Source of the DNA: Candidatus Kerfeldbacteria bacterium RIFOXYC2_FULL_38_9
GTDB taxonomy: Bacteria > Patescibacteriota > Patescibacteriia > UBA9570 > XYC2-FULL-38-9
Direction: 5' to 3'
Assembly: GCA_001818355.1 (NCBI GenBank)
Contig: MHKJ01000060.1
Coordinates: forward strand, 25,652-45,177
Length of the DNA stretch: 19,526 nt
In this document: positions 6,898-14,153 of the stretch, in pieces
Layout of the letters: each line of letters starts with the position of its first letter
How positions within the stretch are numbered: position 1 is the stretch's first letter
Notes under the pieces: model-generated
The model's input: only the letters and a program-made list of their open reading frames with translations
Databases searched by the model: none
Told to the model about the DNA's origin: nothing
Translations under genes and position numbers: made by a program

Positions 6898-7528
6898 ATT
6901 CTTTTTGTAAACGATCTAAACTGCGAGAAACCGCAGTGCGAACAGTACCGGGTTTTTTATGCACTATTTCCGCAATCTCTTCATAAGACAAATCTTCTAA
7001 AAAACGCAATTCTAGCATTTCTTTGATTTTTTTAGGAAGTTTTTCCACCTGTTTCCATAATAAACTGATGTCAGCTTGAGTAATTGCCGCTTCACTGTGC
7101 TTATCACAAACCACTACGCTATCAATATCCGTAATATCTGCTTTTCCGTACCATTCTCGACAAACACTTCTGGCCACACTATACAGGTAAGTAGAATAAG
7201 GATAACCCTGGTATTGAAAACGAGACAGTTGTTGCAGGGCGCGGGTAAACACCTCAGCGGTTAATTCCTCTGCTAAATCCGCTTGTTGACCGGTACGATA
7301 AAAAATATAACGATAAATCTGATCTAGATATTTCTTATACAAAACGCCAAACTGTTCTGGGTCGCGCTGGGCGTTTTCCACCAATCGCTGATCTTCTTGG
7401 GCAGGCGAGGTGTCTAAAACATGATCTTGGCTGAAAAATAATTTAGCCAGCACAGTAAAAAATCCCTGGAAATAGTTATCAAGGATCATGCTTTTCTGTT
7501 GACACATCGTTAATAATACCGTGGACAT
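6881..7528 (-). CDS. ECF-type sigma-70 factor
   Basis: 215 residues from the ATG at 7528-7526. A TTG two codons earlier is in frame, but the ATG lies exactly where a leaderless transcript would begin. Region 2 spans roughly residues 55-125: YLDQIYRYIFYRTG, then ADLAEELTAEVFTRAL (the -10 recognition helix pattern of ECF factors), then the aromatic YSTYLYSVARSVCREWY. Region 4 covers ~155-212: LWKQVEKLPKKIKEMLELRF followed by the helix-turn-helix LEDLSYEEIAEIVHKKPGTVRTAVSRSLDRL. There is no region 1.1 or 3, as expected for the ECF group. It should direct RNA polymerase to envelope- or stress-type promoters. It overlaps the membrane-protein gene downstream, its likely regulator. The N-terminal ~40 residues are unusually long for the family. 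Confidence 0.9.
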   Translation of the reverse strand: MSTVLLTMCQQKSMILDNYFQGFFTVLAKLFFSQDHVLDTSPAQEDQRLVENAQRDPEQFGVLYKKYLDQIYRYIFYRTGQQADLAEELTAEVFTRALQQLSRFQYQGYPYSTYLYSVARSVCREWYGKADITDIDSVVVCDKHSEAAITQADISLLWKQVEKLPKKIKEMLELRFLEDLSYEEIAEIVHKKPGTVRTAVSRSLDRLQKEYAKNT

Positions 7529-7535
7529 CACCAAA

Positions 7536-7564
7536 ATTATACCGTCACTTATGCGCTTTGTCTA
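7536..7564 (-). promoter_or_regulatory. Promoter of the sigma/membrane-protein operon, leaderless
   Basis: Minus strand TAGACA (7564-7559), 17-bp spacer, TATAAT (7541-7536). The ATG at 7528 lies 7 bases beyond the -10, predicting a leaderless mRNA. The hexamers are housekeeping-like, so the operon need not depend on its own sigma factor. Confidence 0.7.
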
Positions 7565-7619
7565 GACACACTATTTATAAGGAAAAAATAAGGAAATTGT
7601 TACATTTTTTATCAAAATG

Positions 7620-7691
7620 AGGCGTGGATGGGAGTCGAACCCACATATAGCTGCTCTGCAGGCAGCTGCATAACCATTTTGCTACCACGCC
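7620..7691 (-). tRNA. tRNA-Cys (anticodon GCA)
   Basis: Minus strand. Acceptor GGCGTGG/CCACGCC, anticodon stem GCTGC/GCAGC with loop CTGCAGA (anticodon GCA), T-arm GTGGG-TTCGACT-CCCAT with a G-U pair, discriminator T as is usual for tRNA-Cys. No encoded CCA. Confidence 0.95.
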
Positions 7692-7709
7692 ATTTGGCGG
7701 TGTAAAAAG

Positions 7710-7737
7710 AGTATACCAAAAAAGAACAATTTTACAA
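7710..7737 (-). promoter_or_regulatory. Promoter of tRNA-Cys
   Basis: Minus strand TTGTAA (7737-7732), 16-bp spacer, TATACT (7715-7710). The sequence just upstream of the -10 (CTTTTTTGGTATACT) is shared with the tRNA-Pro(GGG) promoter. Confidence 0.65.
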
Positions 7738-7810
7738 TCCCTTTTATATCACTTGATTTGTTAATTTAAACTGTGATTTACAGTTAATTATAATAAAAAT
7801 AAAAATTGCT

Positions 7811-7867
7811 AAAATTAGCCTAATTTTAATTTTTATCCTTGTAAATTAAAAGATAATGTTTTAAAAT
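7811..7867 (+). promoter_or_regulatory. Promoter of the first DUF4143 ATPase, with upstream palindrome
   Basis: TTGTAA (7839-7844), 17-bp spacer, TAAAAT (7862-7867), then 6 bases to the ATG at 7874, so the mRNA is probably leaderless. A palindrome AAAATTAG-c-CTAATTTT at 7811-7827 lies just upstream of the -35 and could be an operator. The flanking ~180 bp (7692-7873) is otherwise AT-rich and gene-free. Confidence 0.55.
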
Positions 7868-7873
7868 ACAACC

Positions 7874-9028
7874 ATGATAAAACGCACTCAAATAGAAACT
7901 ATTAAAAATTCTTTAAAACATTTCCCTATCGTTGGTATCTTAGGTTCGCGTCAAGTTGGTAAAACCACGCTAGCCAAAGAACTCCTCAAAAGACATAAAA
8001 ATGTTATTTATTTAGATTTAGAATTAACTTCTGATGTTAATAAATTACAAGCACCGGAAATATATTTACAACAACATAAAAATGAGATGGTTATTATTGA
8101 TGAAATTCAGCGCCTACCTGAACTTTTTCCTTTGTTAAGAGCTTTGGTAGATCAAAATAAAAATAACGGTCAATTCTTAGTTTTAGGATCTGCTTCTCCT
8201 GCTCTTATAAAAAAATTATCAGAAAGTTTAGCTGGAAGAATTATATATCATGAACTAACTCCTTTTATTATTTCAGAAATTAATAATAAAAATAATCAAA
8301 TAAAAAAACTTTGGCTGAGAGGTGGTTATCCTAAAAGCTTTCTCGCACCAAATGATTTAATTAGTGCTCAATGGCGTGAAGCTTTTATTAAAACTCATTT
8401 AGAAAGAGATATCCCTCAATTAAATATCAATACTTCTAGTATTACCTTGCGTCGATTTTTAACTATGGTCGCACACAATCACGCTAGTTTATGGAACACT
8501 AGTAATATCGCTCGCAGTTTAGGGGTTTCCGCCCCTAGTGTTAAACGTTATCTTGATATCTTTACAGATACTTTTATCGTTCGTCAATTACAACCATATT
8601 TTATCAATATTAAAAAAAGATTGATTAAAAGTCCAAAAGTATATATTCGAGACACAGGTCTACTTCATGCTCTGTTAAATATTTATGATTTAGAAAAATT
8701 ACAAGCACATACTATTATTGGAGCTTCTTGGGAGGGGTTTATCATAGAACAGCTGATAAATATCGCACCTGAACATTGGGAGTCTTATTTTTATCGTACA
8801 AACAGTGGTGCGGAAATAGATCTACTTTTTCTTACTAACAATTTAGAACCGGTGGCCATAGAAATTAAATATTCATTAAGCCCCAAAATTTCTAAAGGCT
8901 TTTGGCAAGCAACCGAAGACATAAAATGCAAGAAAAAATTTATTCTTTATCCTGGCCAAGAATCATATAAAATTAAAAATGACGTTGAAATTCTGTCTGT
9001 TAATGATTTTGATAAAATATTTTACTAA
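7874..9028 (+). CDS. AAA+ ATPase with C-terminal DUF4143 domain
   Basis: 384 residues, the usual length of this family. Walker A is GSRQVGKT at 24-31 and Walker B is VIIDE at 73-77. A sensor-like strand 'LVLGSAS' is followed by LAGR (~103-122), the typical 'GSxSxxL...ESLAGR' signature. The middle region includes 'LRGGYPKSF', 'THLERDIPQ' and a winged-helix segment (NTSNIARSLGVSAPSVKRYLDI). The C-terminal DUF4143 part has a PD-(D/E)XK-like arrangement: WEGFIIEQL, then GAEIDLLF, then VAIEIKYS. The biochemical role of the family is not settled; nucleic-acid or stress-related functions have been proposed. It stands alone with its own promoter and terminator. A second copy of the family lies at 14154-15281 but is quite divergent, so the two are not a recent duplication. 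Confidence 0.9.
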   Translation: MIKRTQIETIKNSLKHFPIVGILGSRQVGKTTLAKELLKRHKNVIYLDLELTSDVNKLQAPEIYLQQHKNEMVIIDEIQRLPELFPLLRALVDQNKNNGQFLVLGSASPALIKKLSESLAGRIIYHELTPFIISEINNKNNQIKKLWLRGGYPKSFLAPNDLISAQWREAFIKTHLERDIPQLNINTSSITLRRFLTMVAHNHASLWNTSNIARSLGVSAPSVKRYLDIFTDTFIVRQLQPYFINIKKRLIKSPKVYIRDTGLLHALLNIYDLEKLQAHTIIGASWEGFIIEQLINIAPEHWESYFYRTNSGAEIDLLFLTNNLEPVAIEIKYSLSPKISKGFWQATEDIKCKKKFILYPGQESYKIKNDVEILSVNDFDKIFY

Positions 9029-9038
9029 CCTGCTAATT

Positions 9039-9067
9039 AAAAACACCCTTTTAGCGGGGTGTTTTTT
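9039..9067. terminator. Bidirectional terminator between convergent genes
   Basis: AAAAACACCC (9039-9048) pairs with GGGTGTTTTT (9057-9066), loop ~8 bases, T-runs on both strands. It separates the DUF4143 ATPase (stop 9028) from the 3D-domain gene (stop 9077). Confidence 0.9.
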
Positions 9068-9076
9068 AACACCAAA

Positions 9077-9721
9077 TTATTTTACGTCTTCTAAAACCTC
9101 AATGGTGGCGTTGTGACCGTTGCGGGGGTTTTGACCAGTGGAGTAATCGGTCCACACATCAACCAGTCTGCAACCATAACGAGTGCTATGTCTATCTTCT
9201 ACAATAAAAATCTGATCTCCATAAATCTCAGGGATGCGGATTTTAGTACCAAAGGGCAAACAATTATGCGCCACCCCGCCCCAGTGCACATGACTTCCGG
9301 AAGCGGTAATAAACGGGTTGCTATCGGTTTGGCCGGGAGTAGAAGCATAATAGGTAATATTAGACTGAAAAGTTCTCACTACCAATGGCTGAACATCGTC
9401 CATTAAAGGTAATCTTTTAGGGGTCTGTCTTTGCATTTTTTGTTTTATCACGGTTTCTTTGTGAGCGGCCTTAACCTTGGCTTTCAGGTGTCTTTTCTGT
9501 TTTTTGTTGATATTTTTGTGTTTTGTTGTTTTTTTAACAATTTTGGTTTTAGTTTGTTTTACTGCCGCAGAGGACTCAGAAGCCGCTGGTATAGGCAATA
9601 AAATATTATAAGAAATCAAGGCAACAACCATTAAGCCTAGCGGATTGGCTGTTTTGGTTATTGTCTGGCATAAAGATTGAGTCTTTTTATGAAGCCGGCG
9701 AAAGGTTTTCGCTATTTTCAT
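9077..9721 (-). CDS. 3D-domain (RlpA-like double-psi beta-barrel) wall-associated protein
   Basis: 214 residues. Basic N-terminus, one hydrophobic segment at ~26-47 (ANPLGLMVVALISYNILLPIPAA) acting as signal peptide or anchor, then a very Lys-rich linker (~55-105). The C-terminal ~95 residues form the 3D/DPBB domain. ITYYAS (122-127) opens it, QTDSNPFITASG (131-142) gives the first Asp, CLPFGTKIRIP (154-164) follows, then VEDRH (174-178) and CRLVDVW (184-190). Asp133, Asp176 and Asp188 fit the three-aspartate pattern of the family, related to MltA/YuiC-type lytic transglycosylases. It probably binds or cleaves peptidoglycan outside the membrane. The promoter and hairpin leader upstream are noted separately. 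Confidence 0.85.
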   Translation of the reverse strand: MKIAKTFRRLHKKTQSLCQTITKTANPLGLMVVALISYNILLPIPAASESSAAVKQTKTKIVKKTTKHKNINKKQKRHLKAKVKAAHKETVIKQKMQRQTPKRLPLMDDVQPLVVRTFQSNITYYASTPGQTDSNPFITASGSHVHWGGVAHNCLPFGTKIRIPEIYGDQIFIVEDRHSTRYGCRLVDVWTDYSTGQNPRNGHNATIEVLEDVK

Positions 9722-9738
9722 ATTTTAATTTAAGGATT

Positions 9739-9770
9739 AAAAAAACTTCACGTCATAATCACACGCGAAG
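9739..9770 (-). promoter_or_regulatory. Hairpin plus U-run in the leader of the 3D-domain gene (possible attenuator)
   Basis: Minus strand CTTCGCGT (9770-9763) pairs with ACGTGAAG (9753-9746) with one G-U, loop 9 bases, followed directly by seven T. This has the form of an intrinsic terminator but lies between the promoter at 9781-9809 and the ATG at 9721. Transcription should begin near 9774, so the hairpin would be at the extreme 5' end of the mRNA. Confidence 0.6.
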
Positions 9771-9780
9771 TTGCGCCAGG

Positions 9781-9809
9781 ATTTTACATTAAAATAGCTT
9801 TTTTGTCAA
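9781..9809 (-). promoter_or_regulatory. Promoter of the 3D-domain gene
   Basis: Minus strand TTGACA (9809-9804), 17-bp spacer, TAAAAT (9786-9781). The -35 is a perfect consensus; predicted start is near 9774. Confidence 0.75.
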
Positions 9810-9840
9810 TCCTGAAATCGGACAAAGTGTGGAACAAAAG

Positions 9841-9998
9841 CTTGACAATAAAGTTCAATAAAAAAAATTAGCCAAAAAAAGATAAAAAATATCATAAAAT
9901 GCCTATAATTAGCTAAATTTTTAAATACTCAAAACCAAAAAAAGATAAAAAATAAACCAACTGGCTAAATATTGTCTGTCCACAGTCCTGTGTATAGC
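9841..9998. other. AT-rich gene-free stretch with a 20-bp direct repeat
   Basis: CCAAAAAAAGATAAAAAATA occurs at 9872-9891 and again at 9935-9954. A 12-base dyad CACAG-tc-CTGTG lies at 9981-9992 just past the folA stop. No ORF and no clear terminator for folA; on the minus strand the stretch is T-rich, which may help to end transcription. Confidence 0.5.
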
Positions 9999-10526
9999 TT
10001 ATTTGACATAAAACCAAGAATTATAAATAAAACCGCTTTCCTTAACCTTTTTTAGATGCTTTTTAAGATAAAATTGAGCGGGTAGTGACGGCAAAAATAG
10101 ATCACAATAAAAATTATGGCTAATTTTTGTTAAAAACACAGCGTCAAGCTCTGCTAAATCTAAGGCCTGCTGATAAATTTTTTCCCCGCCAATCACAAAA
10201 ATAGACTCAATTTTTTGATCGTCAGCTATTTTGAAAGCTTCTAAAAACGAACCGGCTTTTTGAGCACCGGGAAATTTTTTTAACTTATTTTGGCTTAAAA
10301 CCACATTTTTACGACCAGATAAAGGACGAAAAGCCACAGGTAAACTTTTCCAGGTTTTACTACCCATAATAACTAAGTTTTGCTTCTGGGGATTTTTTCT
10401 TTTGGTGGTTGTTTTTTGAAAAAACTGTCTTTCTTTTGGCAAATCCCAAGGAATTTTTCCGTTTTTGGCAATACCGCCTTGGTTATCTGTGGCCACAATA
10501 AGAAAAAGCTGATGATTTTTGAACAT
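9999..10526 (-). CDS. folA: Dihydrofolate reductase
   Basis: 175 residues, normal for bacterial DHFR, which reduces dihydrofolate to tetrahydrofolate with NADPH in the cytoplasm. Motifs in order: FLIVATDNQGGIA (8-20), PWDLP (26-30), acidic active-site residue Glu32 (position of Asp27 in E. coli; Glu is used by vertebrate enzymes), VIMGSKTWKSLP (52-63, NADPH binding), GRKNVVLS (71-78), IFVIGGEKIY (109-118) and a C-terminal DLFLPSLP. The start at 10526 is the only possible one upstream of the first strand. This ATG begins one base after the discriminator base of tRNA-Pro(CGG), so there is no room for a ribosome-binding site or a separate promoter. Expression must come from the tRNA promoter. 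No thyA is nearby. Confidence 0.93.
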   Translation of the reverse strand: MFKNHQLFLIVATDNQGGIAKNGKIPWDLPKERQFFQKTTTKRKNPQKQNLVIMGSKTWKSLPVAFRPLSGRKNVVLSQNKLKKFPGAQKAGSFLEAFKIADDQKIESIFVIGGEKIYQQALDLAELDAVFLTKISHNFYCDLFLPSLPAQFYLKKHLKKVKESGFIYNSWFYVK

Positions 10527-10527
10527 A

Positions 10528-10601
10528 TCGGGCTGGGCGGATTCGAACCGCCGACCTCACGAACCCGAATCGTGTGCGCTAGCCAGCTACGCTACAGCCC
10601 G
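10528..10601 (-). tRNA. tRNA-Pro (anticodon CGG)
   Basis: Minus strand. Acceptor CGGGCTG/CAGCCCG, anticodon stem CACGA/TCGTG with loop TTCGGGT (anticodon CGG), T-arm GGCGG-TTCGAAT-CCGCC, discriminator A, no encoded CCA. It is joined to folA with a single base between them. Confidence 0.95.
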
Positions 10602-10612
10602 TTAACTCAAGT

Positions 10613-10641
10613 ATCTTAACAATAAGAAGCATAATAGACAA
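10613..10641 (-). promoter_or_regulatory. Promoter of the tRNA-Pro(CGG)-folA unit
   Basis: Minus strand TTGTCT (10641-10636), 17-bp spacer, TAAGAT (10618-10613), about 11 bases before the tRNA 5' end. It is the only visible promoter for folA. Confidence 0.65.
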
Positions 10642-10658
10642 CAGGAAGCTTCTTTGGA

Positions 10659-11417
10659 TTATTTTCTTTCCGGTAATAGATCCCAAATAAGCTGAAACCA
10701 AGTACGATAAGTGTTGGCAAGTTCGCGATCAATAAGCACAAAAATACGTAAATGTTCGTCAAAGTAACCTACTTTAGCACCAGAAAAAGTTATGACATAA
10801 TCTCCAAAAATATCTACCAATCCTTGGGTGGCATATTTTTCCGGTAAAATTTTATATTCGCCGGTGGCTTGCTGAATAACTTCTGGCAATTCTTTTAAAA
10901 CACCTGGATCAAATAAAGTATAATAGGGCACGTGTCGTTTTTCAAATTCTTTTAAATAATTGGTACGAAAAGATTTATTGACTTGCGGACAATTCCAGAG
11001 AGCTTTAGCACCTAAAAAATAAACCGGCTCACTTTGAGAAACGCGTAAAAGATCATTGTGATAATTTTTATAACCCTCAACTCCTTTATAAATATAAGCC
11101 GCTTTGGTTGTAGGCTCGGCTTCATAAAGCGTTGCTAATTCAGATAAATTTTTAACTAACCATTTTTCTTTTTCTTGTATTATTTCCAAAAGTTTATTGG
11201 GATGAACGGCTTTATATATATGTTCTTTAGGATCTACAATTTTATAAACCAAGCCTTTTTCAATTAAACGATTTAAGGCATCGTACACATTACGACGAGG
11301 GACGTTAGAGCGCAGAGCAATTCTGGAGGCATTACTTTCTTCTGTGGATAACATGCCTTCATATATTTTAGCTTCGTTTGGAGATAGTCCTAACTCTTGA
11401 AAAAGTTCACTATACAT
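10659..11417 (-). CDS. TrmB-family transcriptional regulator
   Basis: 252 residues. The N-terminal ~75 residues form a winged helix with the TrmB signature: LGLSPNEAKIYEGML, then SNASRIALRSNVPRRNVYDALNRLIEKGLVYKI, then YKAVHPNKLLEII. A coiled-coil-like helix follows (~75-100). The C-terminal part (~105-245) resembles the effector domain seen in CPR and archaeal TrmB-like proteins, with 'VYFLGAKALW', 'DIFGDYVITFSG' and a terminal 'TYRTWFQLIWDLL'. TrmB proteins bind promoters and respond to a small ligand, often a sugar; the ligand here cannot be told. It is divergent from the asparaginase fusion across a 151-bp spacer rich in dyads, which makes that gene its likely target. The ATG at 11417 is the first start before the helix. 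Confidence 0.85.
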   Translation of the reverse strand: MYSELFQELGLSPNEAKIYEGMLSTEESNASRIALRSNVPRRNVYDALNRLIEKGLVYKIVDPKEHIYKAVHPNKLLEIIQEKEKWLVKNLSELATLYEAEPTTKAAYIYKGVEGYKNYHNDLLRVSQSEPVYFLGAKALWNCPQVNKSFRTNYLKEFEKRHVPYYTLFDPGVLKELPEVIQQATGEYKILPEKYATQGLVDIFGDYVITFSGAKVGYFDEHLRIFVLIDRELANTYRTWFQLIWDLLPERK

Positions 11418-11453
11418 AACTAAAATTTAATAATTTAGCGGGTGATGGATAAG

Positions 11454-11497
11454 ACCCATGGGTGTCATTGAACACCATAGACACTATCTTATATACT
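11454..11497 (+). promoter_or_regulatory. Asparaginase-fusion promoter with overlapping dyads (probable TrmB operator)
   Basis: TTGAAC (11468-11473), 18-bp spacer, TATACT (11492-11497). The palindrome ACCCATGGGT lies at 11454-11463. GGTGT-cattga-ACACC spans 11461-11476 across the -35. GTGTC (11462-11466) and GACAC (11480-11484) form a further dyad. A bound regulator here would block the -35 of the asparaginase promoter and lies upstream of the divergent regulator gene. Confidence 0.5.
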
Positions 11498-11568
11498 TTG
11501 TCTACAATAGTCAAAGGCACACGGCCACTGAATATTATCTAACTAAATCTAAAAAATAATTAAAAATC

Positions 11569-14037
11569 ATGAAAGAAAAAAACAACTCAAAAGAATTAAT
11601 AATTAGCGAGAAAGCCAATTCACAAGAAGTACTTACCTTTTCTACTAATCCCAATCGGGAAGGACGGGTATTGATATTGGCGGTTGGCGGCGCAGGCATT
11701 CCCAATACTCACTATAATTTAAATGAAAACTTACGTGAAGCTTTGGAAAAAATTCCATATCTTGTTGATAGTGCGCAAAAAATTGATTATTTAGCACTAT
11801 TAAAAAAAGACAGCGCCGATATGACTGCACAAGATGTAGCTAGTATTGCCACTACTATTTACCAATATCAAAATGCTTATGACGGATTTGTAGTTGTTGC
11901 AGGAACAGATACAATGCCTTATGCGGCTTCGGCCACAGCTTTTGCTTTGCGCGGCATGGGTACACCAATTATTTTTACCGGCGCAACTTTTGATGTGCAA
12001 GAATGGGATACAGACTTCAGGCTTAATTTACCAAATGCCATTAAAGTAGCTACTATGGGAGCGGCTGATGTTAATGCTCCCAGTTTTGGTGAAGTGGGAA
12101 TTTTATTTGATGATTCACTTTCTCGTGCCACAGCGGCAATTAACCGCGGTACGCGTTCCAATAATCCAATTTATACACCCCGCGTTTCAAAACTTGGTGA
12201 TGTAGGCTGGACTATTAAACTGGAATCCATTGCTAAACAACGCCATCCTTCACAGCTCAACTATTCTTACAACATCAATGTTAATGTGGCTTATTTTGAT
12301 CTAGTTTCAGAAACGCATATCAGTAGTTTTAATCAATTAGTAGAAGACAAAACTGTGCGCGGTATTGTCATCGGTGCTTTTGGCGCCGGTAATGTGCCCG
12401 GTTTGCTTATTCCTTCAATTTATCAAGCGGTGTATGAAAAAGGAAAGGCGGTGGCGGTGATTACTAACAATAAAAAGGGTAGTTCTGATATGGGTCTTTA
12501 TGATGTGGGAGCGAGAGCGGTAAAAGCAGGGGCAATATCTTTGGGGCCGATGACTAAAGCGGCCGCCATTGAAAAAATGCGTTATGCCTTAAACAATGCC
12601 AAAGGTGAAGACCAGATGAAATTTTTGCAAGACGTGGCACGCTTATTACTAACTGCTGTGGCTGAAGAAATACCAAAAGATTTTTCTAGACAAGCGGTTA
12701 ATTTGATTCGCGATCGTTTTAGTAAAAAACCATTGCCACTTTCTCTCTTTTATAAAGAACTTAAAAAAAGCCAAGCCAACTATACGGTAAAAACATATTG
12801 CCGATCTAAGTATACTAAATATAAAATTTTAACTATTAGCATGGGCGGCACCTTTTACATGGAAATAAATTCCGCGGGGTCGCTGTGGCCGACTAAAAGA
12901 CCATTAGGAGACTTGCTTGATATTAAAGTAAACGGTTTAGAACGCCTGACTTCTCTTGATTATATTGAGCTACATAATACTGATAGCACAGACATTACCC
13001 ACACTCACCGCAAAGAGCTAGCACGGGTGATTGCCAAATACAAAGATCATTACGACGGTATTGTAGTATTGCACGGCACCGATACTTTGGCCTATTCAGC
13101 ATCTTCCTTGTCTTATATGCTGATCGGAATTGATAAAGATGTGATATTTACTGGTGCTCAAAAACCAGGCTATGGCTCTTCCGATTTTGATCGCAATTTT
13201 GTAAAATCAATTAAAGCTATTATTACCCGATTGAAACAACCAGTAAGTGAGCGGGTAAGACCCGGAGTGAAAGTCGCTTTTGGTGATAAACTGATGATTG
13301 GTTCTACGGTAATTAAAGAAGATGAACATGGTATCAATGCCTTTGCACCTGTGGAAAAACATCCGGTAGCTGGTAAACTGGCTTATCAAATTGAACTTTA
13401 TGACATTACCAAAAATGTGAAAAAAAGACCCTTTACTTTATATACGGAATTTGATTCAGGCGTTGCTTATTATGAATGTATCAGCGCCATAGACATTAGA
13501 CAATTTGAACGTCTAATTGAAAATCCAGAAGTGAGCGCAGTACTCATTGGCGGTTATGATACGGGTAATATGCCACAACAAATGAAATACTACATTTCTA
13601 CGGCAGTAAATTCTTATGACAAACCAATTGCTTTTATTTCCCATAATGATAATGGTATTGCGGAAATAAACGCTTCACCGCGTATTAAAGAATTTATTAA
13701 AGCAGGAGGAATTGCCCTGGGTGATATGATTAAAGAAAGCGCTTTTCAAAAACTTGGTTTTGCTCAAGGTGTTGTAAAAAAATTAGGTTTAACCGGCCAT
13801 GAAAAAATGGGATTTGTGCGTAAATTTATGCACACTAACTTTGTAGGGGAAATTTCTGACCATTTTTGTTATGCTGGTGATTTAGTGTATAAAAAAATAT
13901 TTAATGCCAAAACAATAACTGATATAGATATTCAAAAATCACTGGATCGCTTTACAGAACGCTATAGAAAAGTTAGATGCCATACTAAAAACACCAAAAG
14001 AAAAGTGCTTAAAAAGAAACACAAAAAAAGAAAATAA
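11569..14037 (+). CDS. Tandem type I L-asparaginase fusion; N-terminal half catalytically degenerate
   Basis: 822 residues, about twice a normal asparaginase (~330). Residues ~31-375 and ~417-760 are two asparaginase domains. In the C-terminal one, the nucleophile motif SMGGTFY has Thr428, HGTDT (502-506) holds the second Thr-Asp pair, Ser473 matches the substrate Ser, and Lys583 in 'STVIKED' completes the triad. In the N-terminal one, the nucleophile position reads VGGAG (Ala42 in place of Thr), AGTDT (111-115) is kept, and the Lys position aligns without gaps to Asn192. So the N-half probably does not hydrolyse asparagine, while the C-half can. Both keep the 'GAGNVP / DTGNMP' loop. The last ~25 residues are a Lys/Arg-rich tail. 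Expected reaction: L-asparagine to aspartate plus ammonia, in the cytoplasm (no signal peptide). A GatD-like amidase role is an alternative, but no gatE is nearby. Confidence 0.88.
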   Translation: MKEKNNSKELIISEKANSQEVLTFSTNPNREGRVLILAVGGAGIPNTHYNLNENLREALEKIPYLVDSAQKIDYLALLKKDSADMTAQDVASIATTIYQYQNAYDGFVVVAGTDTMPYAASATAFALRGMGTPIIFTGATFDVQEWDTDFRLNLPNAIKVATMGAADVNAPSFGEVGILFDDSLSRATAAINRGTRSNNPIYTPRVSKLGDVGWTIKLESIAKQRHPSQLNYSYNINVNVAYFDLVSETHISSFNQLVEDKTVRGIVIGAFGAGNVPGLLIPSIYQAVYEKGKAVAVITNNKKGSSDMGLYDVGARAVKAGAISLGPMTKAAAIEKMRYALNNAKGEDQMKFLQDVARLLLTAVAEEIPKDFSRQAVNLIRDRFSKKPLPLSLFYKELKKSQANYTVKTYCRSKYTKYKILTISMGGTFYMEINSAGSLWPTKRPLGDLLDIKVNGLERLTSLDYIELHNTDSTDITHTHRKELARVIAKYKDHYDGIVVLHGTDTLAYSASSLSYMLIGIDKDVIFTGAQKPGYGSSDFDRNFVKSIKAIITRLKQPVSERVRPGVKVAFGDKLMIGSTVIKEDEHGINAFAPVEKHPVAGKLAYQIELYDITKNVKKRPFTLYTEFDSGVAYYECISAIDIRQFERLIENPEVSAVLIGGYDTGNMPQQMKYYISTAVNSYDKPIAFISHNDNGIAEINASPRIKEFIKAGGIALGDMIKESAFQKLGFAQGVVKKLGLTGHEKMGFVRKFMHTNFVGEISDHFCYAGDLVYKKIFNAKTITDIDIQKSLDRFTERYRKVRCHTKNTKRKVLKKKHKKRK

Positions 14038-14117
14038 AGCACCATAAAGGTTGAATCATCAACGTGCGCACCTGCCTTCTAAATAGTAAATTATGCGTAG
14101 CGCCATGCAAAAAAGTC

Positions 14118-14145
14118 TTGACTATTTTGCATTTTGATGTATAAT
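14118..14145 (+). promoter_or_regulatory. Promoter of the second DUF4143 ATPase, nearly leaderless
   Basis: TTGACT (14118-14123), 16-bp spacer, TATAAT (14140-14145), then 8 bases to the ATG at 14154. Predicted start is 0-2 bases upstream of the ATG. Confidence 0.75.
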
Positions 14146-14153
14146 AGTCATAT

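Noticed and set aside
9842..9909. Plus-strand promoter with TTGACA at 9842 and TATAAT at 9904
   Set aside because: The spacing is far too long, no good -10 lies 16-18 bp from the TTGACA, and there is no plus-strand gene downstream.
14038..14117. Terminator after the asparaginase fusion
   Set aside because: GTTGA-atca-TCAAC forms a small hairpin but no T-run follows.
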